Below, piece by piece: positions 16,887 to 26,256 of a stretch of DNA of 64,000 bases (positions within the stretch are counted from its first letter, which is position 1; each line of letters opens with the position of its first letter). Both the position numbers and the translations under genes were made by a program. Source of the stretch: Xanthomonas fragariae (lineage in GTDB: Bacteria > Pseudomonadota > Gammaproteobacteria > Xanthomonadales > Xanthomonadaceae); NCBI RefSeq assembly GCF_017603965.1, contig NZ_CP071955.1:434001-498000 (forward strand). Reading direction: 5' to 3'. The notes under the pieces were generated by a model. It was not told the DNA's origin, made no database searches, and worked only from the letters and a program-made list of their open reading frames with translations.

Positions 16887-18154
16887 TGGTGCTGTGGAAG
16901 TACGAACTGCTGTTGTTGCTGCGCGCACGCGCGGCGCTTGCCGGATTGCTGCTGCTTACCTTGTTGACGGTCTGCAGCCTGGTCTCCGGGCAGCATACGA
17001 TCGATGCGCAACGCGACAACATCGCACGTATTGCAGCGCTGCAGCAGGAAGACGATGCTGCGGTGGCGGATTATGTGGCGCGCTCCAACGATGCCGGCAG
17101 CGCGGCTTACTACAGCTTCCACCCCACGTGGGACATGCCATCGCCGCTGGCGTTTGCAGTGGTGGGAATGCGCGATGTATCGCCGTACATCCTGCGTGTG
17201 CGGGCACTGGGCCTGGAAGCACAGATCTTTGATGGCGATAGCTACAACCCCGAGCTCGCCTTGGCCGGACGCTTCGATTATGCCTTCGTGCTGGTGTTCT
17301 TGTTGCCGCTGTTCGCGATCGCGTTGCTGTTCGATCTGCGCTCCGGCGAACGCGAAGCCGGGCGTGCACGCATGCTGGCTGCGTTGCCGGGTGCCGGCAC
17401 CGCTTTATTGGTGCGGCGCGTGGCGGTGCGTGCGGCGGCGGTGCTGGTGTGCCTGAGTGTGCCGTTTGCGGTGGCTGCAACCCTCAACGCGGTGCCGCTG
17501 CTGCAGCAACTGGCCGTATTGGCATTGAGCTGCGTCCATCTGCTGTTCTGGGTGTTGCTGGCGGTGCTGGTCGGGCGCAGTCGCTGGCGGCCGGCCGCGC
17601 ATGCCACTGCATTGGCGACCTGCTGGGTGGTGCTGGCCTTGGTGGCACCGGCGTTTGCACATGTAGTCATCAATCAGGCGGTGCCGGTCAATCAAGGCAC
17701 CGAGATCGCGCGGCTGCAGCGCGAGGCGGTCAACCATGCCTGGGATATCCCGCGTGCGGAAACCATGCAGGCGTTCTATACGAAGAATCCGCAATGGGCC
17801 GATTCGGCGCCACTGACCAGCGCGTTCCATTACAAGTGGTATTTCGCTTTCCACGAAAACGGCGATCAACAGGTGGCGCCGCAGGTCGCAGCGTATCGCC
17901 AAGGATTGCAGCGACGCGAAGCGCTGGCGCAACGCGTCGCCAGCGTATTGCCGCCGGTTGCGTTGCAGGCAGCGTTGACGCGCCTGGCGGACACCGATCT
18001 GCAAGCGCAGTTGGCCTATCAAGATCGCATCCGCGTCTATCACCAGGCGTTGCGGGCGTTCTATTACGGCTATCTATTCCGCGACCTGCCATTTACGCGC
18101 GACGACTTCGGGCGCGCGCCACGATTCGATGCGACGGCTGATCCCGCGCCATAG
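16886..18154 (+). CDS. ABC-2 type permease, DUF3526 family (subunit 2)
   Basis: 422 residues from ATG 16886, overlapping the previous stop by one base. It has the same topology as subunit 1: an N-terminal helix (ALAGLLLLTLLTVCSLVSG), an extracytoplasmic segment, helices including YAFVLVFLLPLFAIALLFDL, the coupling-like ERSGEREAGRARMLAALPGA region near residue 155, more helices, then a soluble C-terminal part. It lacks a clear last helix, which fits the shorter length. The two subunits with the ATPase would form one exporter or importer working with the TonB receptor encoded 84 bp downstream. Confidence 0.86.
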   Translation: MVLWKYELLLLLRARAALAGLLLLTLLTVCSLVSGQHTIDAQRDNIARIAALQQEDDAAVADYVARSNDAGSAAYYSFHPTWDMPSPLAFAVVGMRDVSPYILRVRALGLEAQIFDGDSYNPELALAGRFDYAFVLVFLLPLFAIALLFDLRSGEREAGRARMLAALPGAGTALLVRRVAVRAAAVLVCLSVPFAVAATLNAVPLLQQLAVLALSCVHLLFWVLLAVLVGRSRWRPAAHATALATCWVVLALVAPAFAHVVINQAVPVNQGTEIARLQREAVNHAWDIPRAETMQAFYTKNPQWADSAPLTSAFHYKWYFAFHENGDQQVAPQVAAYRQGLQRREALAQRVASVLPPVALQAALTRLADTDLQAQLAYQDRIRVYHQALRAFYYGYLFRDLPFTRDDFGRAPRFDATADPAP

Positions 18155-18238
18155 CGGCAGCTGTGTTTTACTGATTGCCTCAGTCTTTTTTTATCCGCGA
18201 CACGGCCACCGCGTCGTGCCCTTCAGGAGTTCTGCCCG

Positions 18239-20383
18239 ATGTCCGTGTTAACGCCACGCCGCCGTATGGCGCGCACGCTGCCCTTGCTCAGTGTGCTGAC
18301 CTGCGCCGGCATCGGTCCATTTGCCGACGCCGCCGAGCCGCAGGCGCGCGATCTGGATGCGGTGCAGGTGCGCAGCCAGTACACGCCGTATCGCGCATTG
18401 AGCGTCACCGGCGCCACCAAGACCGATGCACCGTTGCGCGATCTGCCGATCAGTGCGCGTGTGCTCGATCAGACCTTGCTGGAGGATGCAGGTGTCACCG
18501 ATCTGGCCGGCGCGCTGGAGATGGCCAGCGGCATCACCAAGGCCAATAACCTGGGCGGCTTGTGGGACAGTTACTCGATACGCGGCTTCACCGGCGACCC
18601 GAATTTCAGTTCGGATTACATGGTCAACGGCTTCAACGCCAGCCGCGGGTACAACGGCTTGCGCGATGCGGCCAACACGCAGAGCATCGAGGTGATCAAA
18701 GGCCCGGCATCGGCGTTGTACGGGCGCGGCGAACCGGGCGGGGCGGTCAATATCGTGACCAAGAAGCCGTTGTTCCAGCCTCAGCACAGCGTGGATCTGT
18801 CGGCTGGTCGCTTCGACAGTTATCGCGCGGCGGTGGACAGCACCGGCCCGCTGGGCGAGAACGTGGCCTATCGCTTGAACGTGATGCACAAGGATCAGCA
18901 CAGCTTCCGTGACACCGTAGACAGCGACAACACACTGTTGGCGCCGTCATTGCTATGGATGCCGACGCCCGATACCACGGTGTCGTATGAGCTGGAATTG
19001 GTGCGCATCCACGCGCCGTTCGATCGTGGCGTGACTGCCATCGATGGCGATGCCAATCGTCTGCCGGCATCGCGTTTTCTGGGCGAACCGCGCGATGGCG
19101 ATATCGATCTGCATTCCACCGGCCACCAGGTATTTGTGGTGCATGGTTTGAATCAGACCTGGTCGCTGCAGGGTGGGGCAACCTATCGCGACAGCGGCAT
19201 GCGGGGATTTTCGACCGAACCGTGGACGCTGCAGGCCGACGACCGCACGCTGCGACGCGAGCACCGCTACCGCAATTACCAGGGCCGCGATATCGCTGCG
19301 CGTGCCGAATTGCTTGGCACCTTGCAGGCGGGCAGCGTCACCCACAACGTGTTGTTCGGCATCGACGGCAATCGCTTCGACGACAGCCGTTTTCAGCAGC
19401 GCGCCCGCTCGGCGGCCGCGCCGTACAGCATCGATGTGCTCGCACCGCAGTACGGCATTGCCCAGCCCGGGCGGCTGGCGACGATCACCGATACCGATGA
19501 GCGCCAGCAGGCGTGGGGCGTGTATGCGCAGGATCAGATCGGTCTGGGGACGCGCTGGAAAGCCTTGCTCGGTCTGCGCTACGACCATTACCAGCAGGAT
19601 CTGAACGACCAATTGCGCGGCACCACGCAGCGCGCTTGCGATGGCGTGGTCAGCCCACGTGCGGGGCTGGTCTTTCATGTCGACGATGCGTTGTCGGTGT
19701 ATGCGAGCGCGGCGGCGGGTTTTCGTCCCAACAGCGGTGTGGGCGCGGATGGGCAGAGCTTCGCACCCGAGAAAAGCCGCTCGCTGGAGACCGGGTTGAA
19801 ATACGTACGACCCGGCGATGGTCTGGAAGCGACCTTGGCCGCGTTCCGTATCGATAAGAAGAATGTGCTGAGCCTGGATCCGGCCGACACCAGTTTCTCG
19901 TTGCCGGTGGGCGAAATGCGCAGTCAGGGCATGGAGCTGGATCTGCTCGGTCGCTTGACCCCGCGCTTGGCCGCATCGGTGGGCCTGGCCTTTACCGATT
20001 CGCAAGTGATAAGCAGCAACGCCGCTGCCGCCAGCACCGGTTTGGCCGAGGGCAGACGTTTTCCGAATGTGCCGCGCTTCAGCGGCAACGCCTTTGTCAA
20101 CTACGAGCAGCCGCTGATCGGCAAGCGCAGTGCCGCTGTCGGTGTGGGTGTGTCGCATGCTGGCGAACGGCTGGGGTCGGTGGATAGCAATACCGATTTC
20201 GTGCTGCCGGCCTATACCGTCTGGCGGCTGGCTGGCCATTACGATCTGAGCGAGCGCCTGCGCCTGTATGCCAGGGTCGAGAACCTTACCGACCGCCGCT
20301 ACGCCGCGTTCTCTTACAGCGAGCAATGGGTGTATCCCGGCGCGCCGCTCAGTTGGACGGTGGGTGTGCGGTTGCGGTTTTGA
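18239..20383 (+). CDS. TonB-dependent outer-membrane receptor (siderophore/metallophore type)
   Basis: 714 residues with a signal peptide (cleavage near TCAGIGPFADAAEP), a plug domain (RDLPISARVLDQTLLEDAG, GFTGDPNFSSDYMVNG, EVIKGPASALYGRGEPGGAVN) and a 22-strand-type barrel ending in the terminal Phe (GVRLRF). The ENLTDRRYAAFSY motif is typical of siderophore receptors. CAGGAG lies eight bases before the ATG. Placement after an ABC ATPase and two permeases, and below a Zur-like box, suggests uptake of a chelated metal, possibly zinc. The ligand is not identifiable from sequence. Confidence 0.92.
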   Translation: MSVLTPRRRMARTLPLLSVLTCAGIGPFADAAEPQARDLDAVQVRSQYTPYRALSVTGATKTDAPLRDLPISARVLDQTLLEDAGVTDLAGALEMASGITKANNLGGLWDSYSIRGFTGDPNFSSDYMVNGFNASRGYNGLRDAANTQSIEVIKGPASALYGRGEPGGAVNIVTKKPLFQPQHSVDLSAGRFDSYRAAVDSTGPLGENVAYRLNVMHKDQHSFRDTVDSDNTLLAPSLLWMPTPDTTVSYELELVRIHAPFDRGVTAIDGDANRLPASRFLGEPRDGDIDLHSTGHQVFVVHGLNQTWSLQGGATYRDSGMRGFSTEPWTLQADDRTLRREHRYRNYQGRDIAARAELLGTLQAGSVTHNVLFGIDGNRFDDSRFQQRARSAAAPYSIDVLAPQYGIAQPGRLATITDTDERQQAWGVYAQDQIGLGTRWKALLGLRYDHYQQDLNDQLRGTTQRACDGVVSPRAGLVFHVDDALSVYASAAAGFRPNSGVGADGQSFAPEKSRSLETGLKYVRPGDGLEATLAAFRIDKKNVLSLDPADTSFSLPVGEMRSQGMELDLLGRLTPRLAASVGLAFTDSQVISSNAAAASTGLAEGRRFPNVPRFSGNAFVNYEQPLIGKRSAAVGVGVSHAGERLGSVDSNTDFVLPAYTVWRLAGHYDLSERLRLYARVENLTDRRYAAFSYSEQWVYPGAPLSWTVGVRLRF

Positions 20384-20554
20384 TCGGCGATTGCATGTCA
20401 TCGAGACCGACCCTCCACAGCTGAGTAAGTGGCGTGATGGATGTGGCGAACGCTGATCTGAGAGTGCGAACCAGGCCCGGCAATCGCCGTGGGCGCGTGT
20501 CGCTACAGGCAGGGGCCGCATCCGTGCAGACGCAGCATGGTTCGATTGGTCGAT

Positions 20555-21226
20555 CTAGCCGCGACGCGTGGACGAACGCTTGCTGCGCTTTTTGCCGGGC
20601 GCGACCGGTACGAGGTCATCGTTTGCCAAAGCGCGAGCGGTGTGCATCTGTTCCAGCCACGACAGCGCATCGACATAGCCGAGAAAGTGCTGCAGATAAC
20701 CGGGCGAGCGCTCGCGCATCAGGCTGATGCAGCGGTGCACCAGCACGCTGGAATTGAGCGGGCCGGCATCCTTGGGGGCATCCTGCAGCGATTGGCGCAC
20801 CTGGCTTGCGGTACGCACGGTGGTCCAGATGCGGCGGAAATCGTCCAGTGCCGGCAACTCGGGGAACAGCGTTGCATCGGATCGGGAGGTTTTTCTGCTG
20901 TCCACTTCCATCCGTGCCGCATGGCCTGCCATCTGGTCGGTCAGTGCGCCGAGTGCGCTGCGTTGACCGCCCGCGCCAGGTTGGAATGGACTCGGCGCAT
21001 CTGCACCGGTCAAGTAACGGGGTGGCGTTTTCTTGAGCGTCGCCGCATACGCATCGATCAAACGCGCCAGTTTTTCTTCCAGCACCGCGCGTACCGCATC
21101 GGCCTGCGTCTGCGCACGCGTCGCCAACGTCTGCATCAAATGGAAACGCACCGGGTCGAGCTGGTCGGCACCCTGGCTGCGCCAGCGTTCCAGCCGCGCG
21201 CGTGCGGATGTGGCTTGCGTGCTCAT
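20555..21226 (-). CDS. DUF2894 family protein
   Basis: 223 residues, starting with an ATGA overlap of the OmpA-like gene stop. It is hydrophilic and mostly helical, with the conserved block RLERWRSQGADQLDPVRFH, then ALEEKLARLIDAY-like helices and a basic Ser/Lys/Arg tail (GKKRSKRSSTRRG). There is no signal peptide or membrane segment, so it is cytoplasmic. DUF2894 proteins are known only by neighbourhood, next to DUF3348/DUF802/OmpA genes as here. A role as a cytoplasmic partner of the motor-like complex is inference. After it, 20384-20554 between this stop and the TonB gene end is empty. Confidence 0.85.
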   Translation of the reverse strand: MSTQATSARARLERWRSQGADQLDPVRFHLMQTLATRAQTQADAVRAVLEEKLARLIDAYAATLKKTPPRYLTGADAPSPFQPGAGGQRSALGALTDQMAGHAARMEVDSRKTSRSDATLFPELPALDDFRRIWTTVRTASQVRQSLQDAPKDAGPLNSSVLVHRCISLMRERSPGYLQHFLGYVDALSWLEQMHTARALANDDLVPVAPGKKRSKRSSTRRG

Positions 21227-21897
21227 CGCGTCGTTGCGGCCGGGTCTGGTTGTGCGGGAGAGGACGCGCGCGAGGAGGACAAACGCGCGATCGGCGCGAT
21301 CTCCACGCGCCGGTTTCTTGCGCGACTGGTTTGGTCGGCATTGGAATCCACCGGCTGTTGCGAGCCGAAGGCCGCAGCGAACACCGACGCTGCCGGCACG
21401 CCTTCGGCAATCAAGGCACGCGTCACGGTGAGCGCGCGCTGCGCGGAGAGTTCCCAGTTGTCGGTGTAGCGCCGGTTGCCGCCCAGCACCGGGCGGTCGT
21501 CGGTGAAGCCGCTGACCATCAGGATCTCTTCGCGCGAGCGCAGGTACTGCGCTAACGGAGCAGCGAGCGTCTTCAATACCTCACGGCCTTCCGGTTGCAA
21601 TTGATCGGAATTGAAGGCGAACAGCACATTGCCGCGAATGCCGATGCGGCCATCGACCAGCGTCACGCGGCCGGTGGCCAATGGTGCGGCCAGCGCTTGC
21701 TCCAGCGTCTTGCGGCGCTGCGTTTCGGCCTGACGTTGCTTGACCTCTTGGTTCAGGCGGCTGGAAAGTTGCAGTTGCACGTCGATCATGCCGACCAGGA
21801 TCAGCACGAACGCGCCTAGCAGCACCGACATCAGGTCGCCGAAGGCAGCCCAGATCGGTGCGCCCGATTCGCCGTCGATATCGATCTCGTCGTTCAT
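21223..21897 (-). CDS. MotB/ZorB-like OmpA-domain membrane protein
   Basis: 224 residues. A short cytoplasmic N-terminus precedes a single transmembrane helix, IWAAFGDLMSVLLGAFVLIL, with Asp21 near its cytoplasmic end, the position of the proton-binding Asp in MotB and ZorB. A coiled linker (residues 45-75) leads to an OmpA peptidoglycan-binding domain with NVLFAFNSDQLQPEG, GFTDDRPVLGGNRRYTDNWE, LSAQRALTV and SRARNRRVEI. It is coupled by ATGA overlaps to the MotA-like gene upstream and to DUF2894 downstream. It should be the stator-type anchor of an ion-driven complex. Confidence 0.88.
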   Translation of the reverse strand: MNDEIDIDGESGAPIWAAFGDLMSVLLGAFVLILVGMIDVQLQLSSRLNQEVKQRQAETQRRKTLEQALAAPLATGRVTLVDGRIGIRGNVLFAFNSDQLQPEGREVLKTLAAPLAQYLRSREEILMVSGFTDDRPVLGGNRRYTDNWELSAQRALTVTRALIAEGVPAASVFAAAFGSQQPVDSNADQTSRARNRRVEIAPIARLSSSRASSPAQPDPAATTR

Positions 21898-24365
21898 GCC
21901 GTCTGTCCTTGGCCGGTATCGCTGCGGCCACGATCGAGCTGGCGCAGTTCTTCGATGATCTGCTTTTGCGAGAGCATGCTGAGGTCGACCACTTCGCGCG
22001 CCTGCGCGACGTAGTAGGCCAGCTGGTCGTCGCTGCGGGCGAGCGAGGCATCCAATGCAGCGGCCACGTGCTGCAGGCGCTCGTTGAGCTCACCGGTGGC
22101 GCCGCTGAACACCTGCACCGCCATGCCGAAGGCGTCGCCCAGGCTGGCCACTTCCACTGCGCTGCCGCTGACATGCGCGGCGACTGCGCCAAGCTTGCCG
22201 GTCTCGTTGCCGATCTGTTCGGTGAGCTGGCTGCCCACGCGTTGCAGCAGATCCGCCAACGTGGTGACCAGCGCATCCACCGCTTCGCGTTGTTCGGTGG
22301 AGGCGTGATTGACCGCGTTGAGCAAGGTATCCAGCGTGGCCAGCAAGCGGCTGCGTTCTTCCAGCATGGCGGTGTCGCGCACCATGCTTTCGGACAGGTT
22401 CTGGCGCAGCTCGGCGACCACATCGGCGGCGGCCTTGGGCGCTTCGGAGGCGATCTGCATCAGGCGCGCCACTTCGGTAATGGCGGCGCTGGCCTGTGCG
22501 TGCGCTTGCGTGGACAGCTCGCTGGCAGTGATGGCCAGGGTGTTGCAGATCGCCTGCTGTTGCTGGGTGACGCGTTCGCCGGTCTGCTCCCACTGCGCGG
22601 TCAAGGCAGCGCTCATCGCAGTGAAGCGCTCGCTCCACAATGTCAGGCGCTGGGTGTCGCGCGCTTCCAATGCAGCCTGCAAGTCGGCGTGCGATTGCTG
22701 CAAGGTGCCTACCAAGGCTGCGGCGTGCGTATCGAAGCTGGCGGTTGCCGCAGCGAGCGCGCTGTGGTGCTGGCTCGCCAATGCGGCGCTGGCCTGTTGC
22801 TGCTGCGCCAGCGCCTCACTCCATGCGCTGGCGGTGTCGTTGCCGGACCGATCCATGCGCTTGGACACCGCATCGACCAACGCGGCCGAACGTGCGTCGA
22901 AGGTGCTGGCGAACTGGGTGAGCGTGCTCTGCAACTCCTGCGTGAGTGCGTGATTGGCGCGTTGTTGCTCGGCCACGGCCCCAGCCCAGGCGGCTGCCGC
23001 AGCAGCCGTGCTGGCTTGGAAACCGGTGCTCAGGCCATCGAGCTGTTGCTGCACGGCCTGGTGCAGACCATCCTGCACTGCGGTGGTCTGCTGGGCCAGT
23101 TGCTCCAGCGTTGCATGCAACTGCGTGCTGAGCGATTGGGTTGTGCGTTGCTGCTCGGCAAGCACCGCTGCCCAGTTGTCGGCGGTGGCGGCATTGCTGC
23201 GTGCAAAGCCATCACTGAGCGCGTTCAACTGCTGCTGCACGGCCGTGCTCACGCCATCCTGCAATGCAGTGGTTTGCTGGGCGATCTGTTCCAGTGTGGT
23301 CTGTAGCTGCGCATTGTGCGTTTGCTGCGCGCGTTCCTGTGCGGCAAGCGCGGTGCTCCAGTGCTCGGCTGCGTTGCCGGCGCTGTGTCGAAAGCCGCTG
23401 GTAATGCCATCGAGCTGTTGCTGCACGGCTTGGGTCACACGCTCATGCAAGGCCGCTGTGTCGCGCGCGATGCTGGCCATTGTGGCCTCCATCGCTGGCT
23501 GCAATGCCGCACCTACGGCGCGTGCGCTTTCTGCAACGCCGGTCTGCAGCGATTGCTCCATCGAGGTGGCAAGGCGTGCATACGCCGCCTCGCTGTTGGC
23601 GTAAAACTCGGCTTGCTGTGCGGCAAGGCGTGCGTCGGCCGCAATGCTCTGCTGCTCGATGTTGCTCATCAGCGCTTGCAGACGATCGATCAACGCCGGC
23701 ATCAGCGCGCTCTGCTGCTGTTGCAGCTTGAAGGCCTCGCTACGCTGGTGCGCATCCGAATGCGGATGCAGTTCGGACGCGATCTTCAGATCCAGCCGTT
23801 GCATCGTATGCAGGCGCTCGCGCCGGCACAGTGCCGATAACAGCCCCAGCATGGCCGATGTCGCAACACCGGCGATCGAGGTGCCAAACGCGAAGGCCAG
23901 GCCTTCCACTGGCGCCGCCAGCGAGCCACGAATGGCCTGCAGGTCGGTGGCGCTTTGCAGCGCAACGCCGGTGCCCTTGAGCGTGGCCATCATGCCGAGC
24001 AAGGTGCCGAGCATGCCGAGCAATACCAGCAACCCGACCAGATATGGCGTCAGCACCGGTGCCGGCAACGCGACGCGCTCGCCCTTGATGCGCAGGCGCA
24101 CCGCATTGCGCAAGCTCGGATGCAGGCGTTCCAGCCATTGGCTCAACGCCGATGGCGCGGTGGTCAGCGCAGTGACCGCATCTTCCAACGTCGCACTGGC
24201 CTGGCGATAGCGGTGCAGCTCCAATGCACCGGCCACATAACAGGCGCCAATCACCGCTGCGACGCAGGCGCCCAGCGGATTGGAGCCGAGATAACCCATG
24301 CCGACCCAGCAAACCGCCAACAGGCCGACGAGAAACACGCACGCGTGTACAAGAGTTCTGAACAT
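21894..24365 (-). CDS. DUF802 protein: MotA/ZorA-like channel with a long repetitive coiled coil
   Basis: 823 residues from ATG 24365, 10 bp after the DUF3348 stop. Two N-terminal helices (about 5-27, 31-48) and a pair at about 103-127 and 141-175 resemble the MotA/TolQ/ExbB core: GLLVLLGMLGTLLGMMATLKG and FAFGTSIAGVATSAMLGLLSAL. The remaining ~640 residues are a Gln/Ala-rich cytoplasmic coiled coil. Residues about 298-485 contain three tandem 62-residue units (186-bp DNA period), each with VQQQLxxxxxGF and LEQxAQQTTA. A MotA-like core plus a long intracellular tail next to a MotB-like gene is the ZorA/ZorB plan. DUF802 itself is functionally undescribed. Confidence 0.85.
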   Translation of the reverse strand: MFRTLVHACVFLVGLLAVCWVGMGYLGSNPLGACVAAVIGACYVAGALELHRYRQASATLEDAVTALTTAPSALSQWLERLHPSLRNAVRLRIKGERVALPAPVLTPYLVGLLVLLGMLGTLLGMMATLKGTGVALQSATDLQAIRGSLAAPVEGLAFAFGTSIAGVATSAMLGLLSALCRRERLHTMQRLDLKIASELHPHSDAHQRSEAFKLQQQQSALMPALIDRLQALMSNIEQQSIAADARLAAQQAEFYANSEAAYARLATSMEQSLQTGVAESARAVGAALQPAMEATMASIARDTAALHERVTQAVQQQLDGITSGFRHSAGNAAEHWSTALAAQERAQQTHNAQLQTTLEQIAQQTTALQDGVSTAVQQQLNALSDGFARSNAATADNWAAVLAEQQRTTQSLSTQLHATLEQLAQQTTAVQDGLHQAVQQQLDGLSTGFQASTAAAAAAWAGAVAEQQRANHALTQELQSTLTQFASTFDARSAALVDAVSKRMDRSGNDTASAWSEALAQQQQASAALASQHHSALAAATASFDTHAAALVGTLQQSHADLQAALEARDTQRLTLWSERFTAMSAALTAQWEQTGERVTQQQQAICNTLAITASELSTQAHAQASAAITEVARLMQIASEAPKAAADVVAELRQNLSESMVRDTAMLEERSRLLATLDTLLNAVNHASTEQREAVDALVTTLADLLQRVGSQLTEQIGNETGKLGAVAAHVSGSAVEVASLGDAFGMAVQVFSGATGELNERLQHVAAALDASLARSDDQLAYYVAQAREVVDLSMLSQKQIIEELRQLDRGRSDTGQGQTA

Positions 24366-24375
24366 GACGTCCCAG

Positions 24376-25113
24376 TTAGCGGGTACGAAGCGCTGCAAGC
24401 AGGCCTTCGATCGGGTGAAAACGAACATCCAGTTCGGCGAGCAACACGCTCTGCACGTCTTTGCGAAAGACATCCAGCCAGCCATCGGACACCACGCGCG
24501 GTGCGGCATCGTGGTCGGTTGACGGGTTGGACGCGTACGCGGCATCGCGCAGGCGCTCGAAGCGCGCGCCGAGCAGGTTCGGCACGGTGTTCAAGAGGGT
24601 CTGCTCGCGTGGGCTCAAGGTCAGCTCCATCGCCGCATCCACTTCGGCCAGCCGCGCCATCTCGCTGGACACCAGCGCCAGCAGGTTGCGCAGACGACTA
24701 CGCAGATCGCCGGTAGCGGTGCGCATGCTGCGTTGCATGGTCAGGTAGTGCTGCCGGAATGGCGCGTAGTCGAGCACGGGTGTGGGCGCATCGGCCTGGG
24801 CTGCGGTGCGTGTATCGGCACGGATGCGCGCGACCACGGCGTCCAGATCGGCCACGCTGCTGGTCGCCAGGGCAGTGCGTACGCGCGTGCAGGCTTCGAC
24901 ATCGAGCGGCCGCGGCTCGGGCAGGTCATCGGTATCGGGCAGCTTGTCATCCAGTGCCTTGGACACCGCGACCGCGCGCGTCCAGTCGATCCACTGGCTC
25001 AGCCGATCGGCCAGCGCACGATTGGACTGTGCGAGGTGGGCATCGCTGAGGCGAGCAAGCAGGCGAATGAACGCCGGGCCCGACAGGGGCGCCCGTGGAG
25101 AAACTTTCGCCAT
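24376..25113 (-). CDS. DUF3348 family protein
   Basis: 245 residues from ATG 25113 (GGAAG upstream; TTG 25125 is an alternative). It is a soluble, helix-rich protein with FIRLLARLSDAHLAQSNRAL, SQWIDWTRAVAVSKAL and a C-terminal block ending in DVQSVLLAELDVRFHPIEGL. It is the first gene of the four-gene operon. No catalytic motif is seen. It is conserved with DUF802, OmpA and DUF2894 genes in Xanthomonas and Burkholderia-type genomes as far as I recall, so a structural or regulatory subunit of the same complex is likely. Confidence 0.85.
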   Translation of the reverse strand: MAKVSPRAPLSGPAFIRLLARLSDAHLAQSNRALADRLSQWIDWTRAVAVSKALDDKLPDTDDLPEPRPLDVEACTRVRTALATSSVADLDAVVARIRADTRTAAQADAPTPVLDYAPFRQHYLTMQRSMRTATGDLRSRLRNLLALVSSEMARLAEVDAAMELTLSPREQTLLNTVPNLLGARFERLRDAAYASNPSTDHDAAPRVVSDGWLDVFRKDVQSVLLAELDVRFHPIEGLLAALRTR

Positions 25114-25938
25114 TCTTCCGGTCAAAGACCACGCATTTTACACGGGAATGTATGCGCTTCGGCGCTTTGCACGGCACTTGCGGGCCTTTCGGGCAGGCCG
25201 GACCTGGCGGCATTCAGCCTGCCTGATGTGGTGTGTTGCGGGAGATTTCGGTCTCTGGCGGCGTGATGTCGGGTGTGAGTAACGCCGGGGTAGACCTCCA
25301 TCCGCAGTCTGCATCCGACCCTGCACGACCGCCAACCTCACAGGGCGTCTGGCTTGGCCACGGGCACGCACAGCGGCGAGCGATCCACCACCCGGCCACC
25401 CGGCCACCCGGCCAATTGCCCAGCAATTGGGTTGCACCCAAGCCCATCAGCCCTCAGCCCACGTCCGCCGCCAATCACGACGCGGCTTTGCATATCACGC
25501 ATCATGGGCATCGCGGCGCAAGCCGGCGGTGACATGATCCACTTGGCCAACGAAATGGCCTTACTGGCACAAGGGCTTGGCGCAATCGCTCGCGCGCAGC
25601 TGCCGTAACCACCGATTGCACTGCGTGCCGGCAACGCCAGCGTGCATGCCAAACACGGCCGATTGCCGTACGTGACGATGGCAGTGGCTGAGTTCACTCG
25701 ATCTTGCCGCAGAATTCACGCACATCTGCCGTACCTGTTTTTATCGTCGATGCGTCGATGGCAGCGCATGGTTGCGGTGATCGCGCACTGCCCGTCGGGG
25801 CGCCGTCGGCGATGCGCCGGGCAAGCTGGATCGGTCTTGCCTGACGCGCCTCGCTCGACATTGCACAGGCGCGCCAACAACCGTGCAGGATGCCGTGCAG
25901 GATGCAAGTGATCCGGCACCACGTCGAGGAGCTTGGTC
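25114..25938. other. Non-coding or decayed region with tandem repeat and hairpin
   Basis: About 825 bp with no convincing gene: open frames on both strands are short, mutually overlapping and compositionally biased. Three tandem CCACCCGG units lie at about 25388-25411 and are followed at once by the hairpin CCAATTGC-CCA-GCAATTGG (25412-25430). The region must contain the promoter of the DUF3348 operon near its left side. Confidence 0.5.
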
Positions 25939-26256
25939 GTGAACGAACAAACAGCTTGCGTGCGTCTGCATGTCGTCGGTGGTCCGCAGGACGGGCAGAT
26001 GCTGTGTGCATCGTCGCCGCCACAGTTGGCGATTCCCGAGGGCTACCAAATCGCGCCCTGGCCGGGCGAACAAGCCGGCATCCACTGGCATCACGAACTC
26101 AATCTGGCCTGTGCGCATGAATCTTTGTCGACATGCGCGGTGTATGCAGCACTGGGCGCGTGTTGGCGGTGCTTTCTGACAATGCGTCGGCAGGAGGCGG
26201 CGGCGCGTGTTGGTCGGTGTGTTGCGAGTGACCGGGACAAGGCTTGGGTTGTATGA
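25939..26256 (+). CDS. Hypothetical protein
   Basis: 105 residues from GTG 25939, chosen because GAGGAG lies just upstream (25927-25932). The sequence begins with LHVVGGPQDGQMLCAS and contains IPEGYQIAPWPGEQAG. It has several Cys residues but no recognised motif, no signal peptide and no clear membrane segment. The last ~25 residues look like run-on sequence, so the true product could be shorter. The 308 bp after it (26257-26564) hold nothing convincing. Confidence 0.4.
   Translation: MNEQTACVRLHVVGGPQDGQMLCASSPPQLAIPEGYQIAPWPGEQAGIHWHHELNLACAHESLSTCAVYAALGACWRCFLTMRRQEAAARVGRCVASDRDKAWVV

Noticed and set aside
22900..23470. Regular 186-bp repeats as a possible CRISPR-like array
   Set aside because: The repeats are coding, three units only, with no short direct repeats and spacers.
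21858..23604. Long plus-strand open frames opposite the DUF802 gene
   Set aside because: Low-complexity products caused by the repetitive coiled-coil codons on the other strand.
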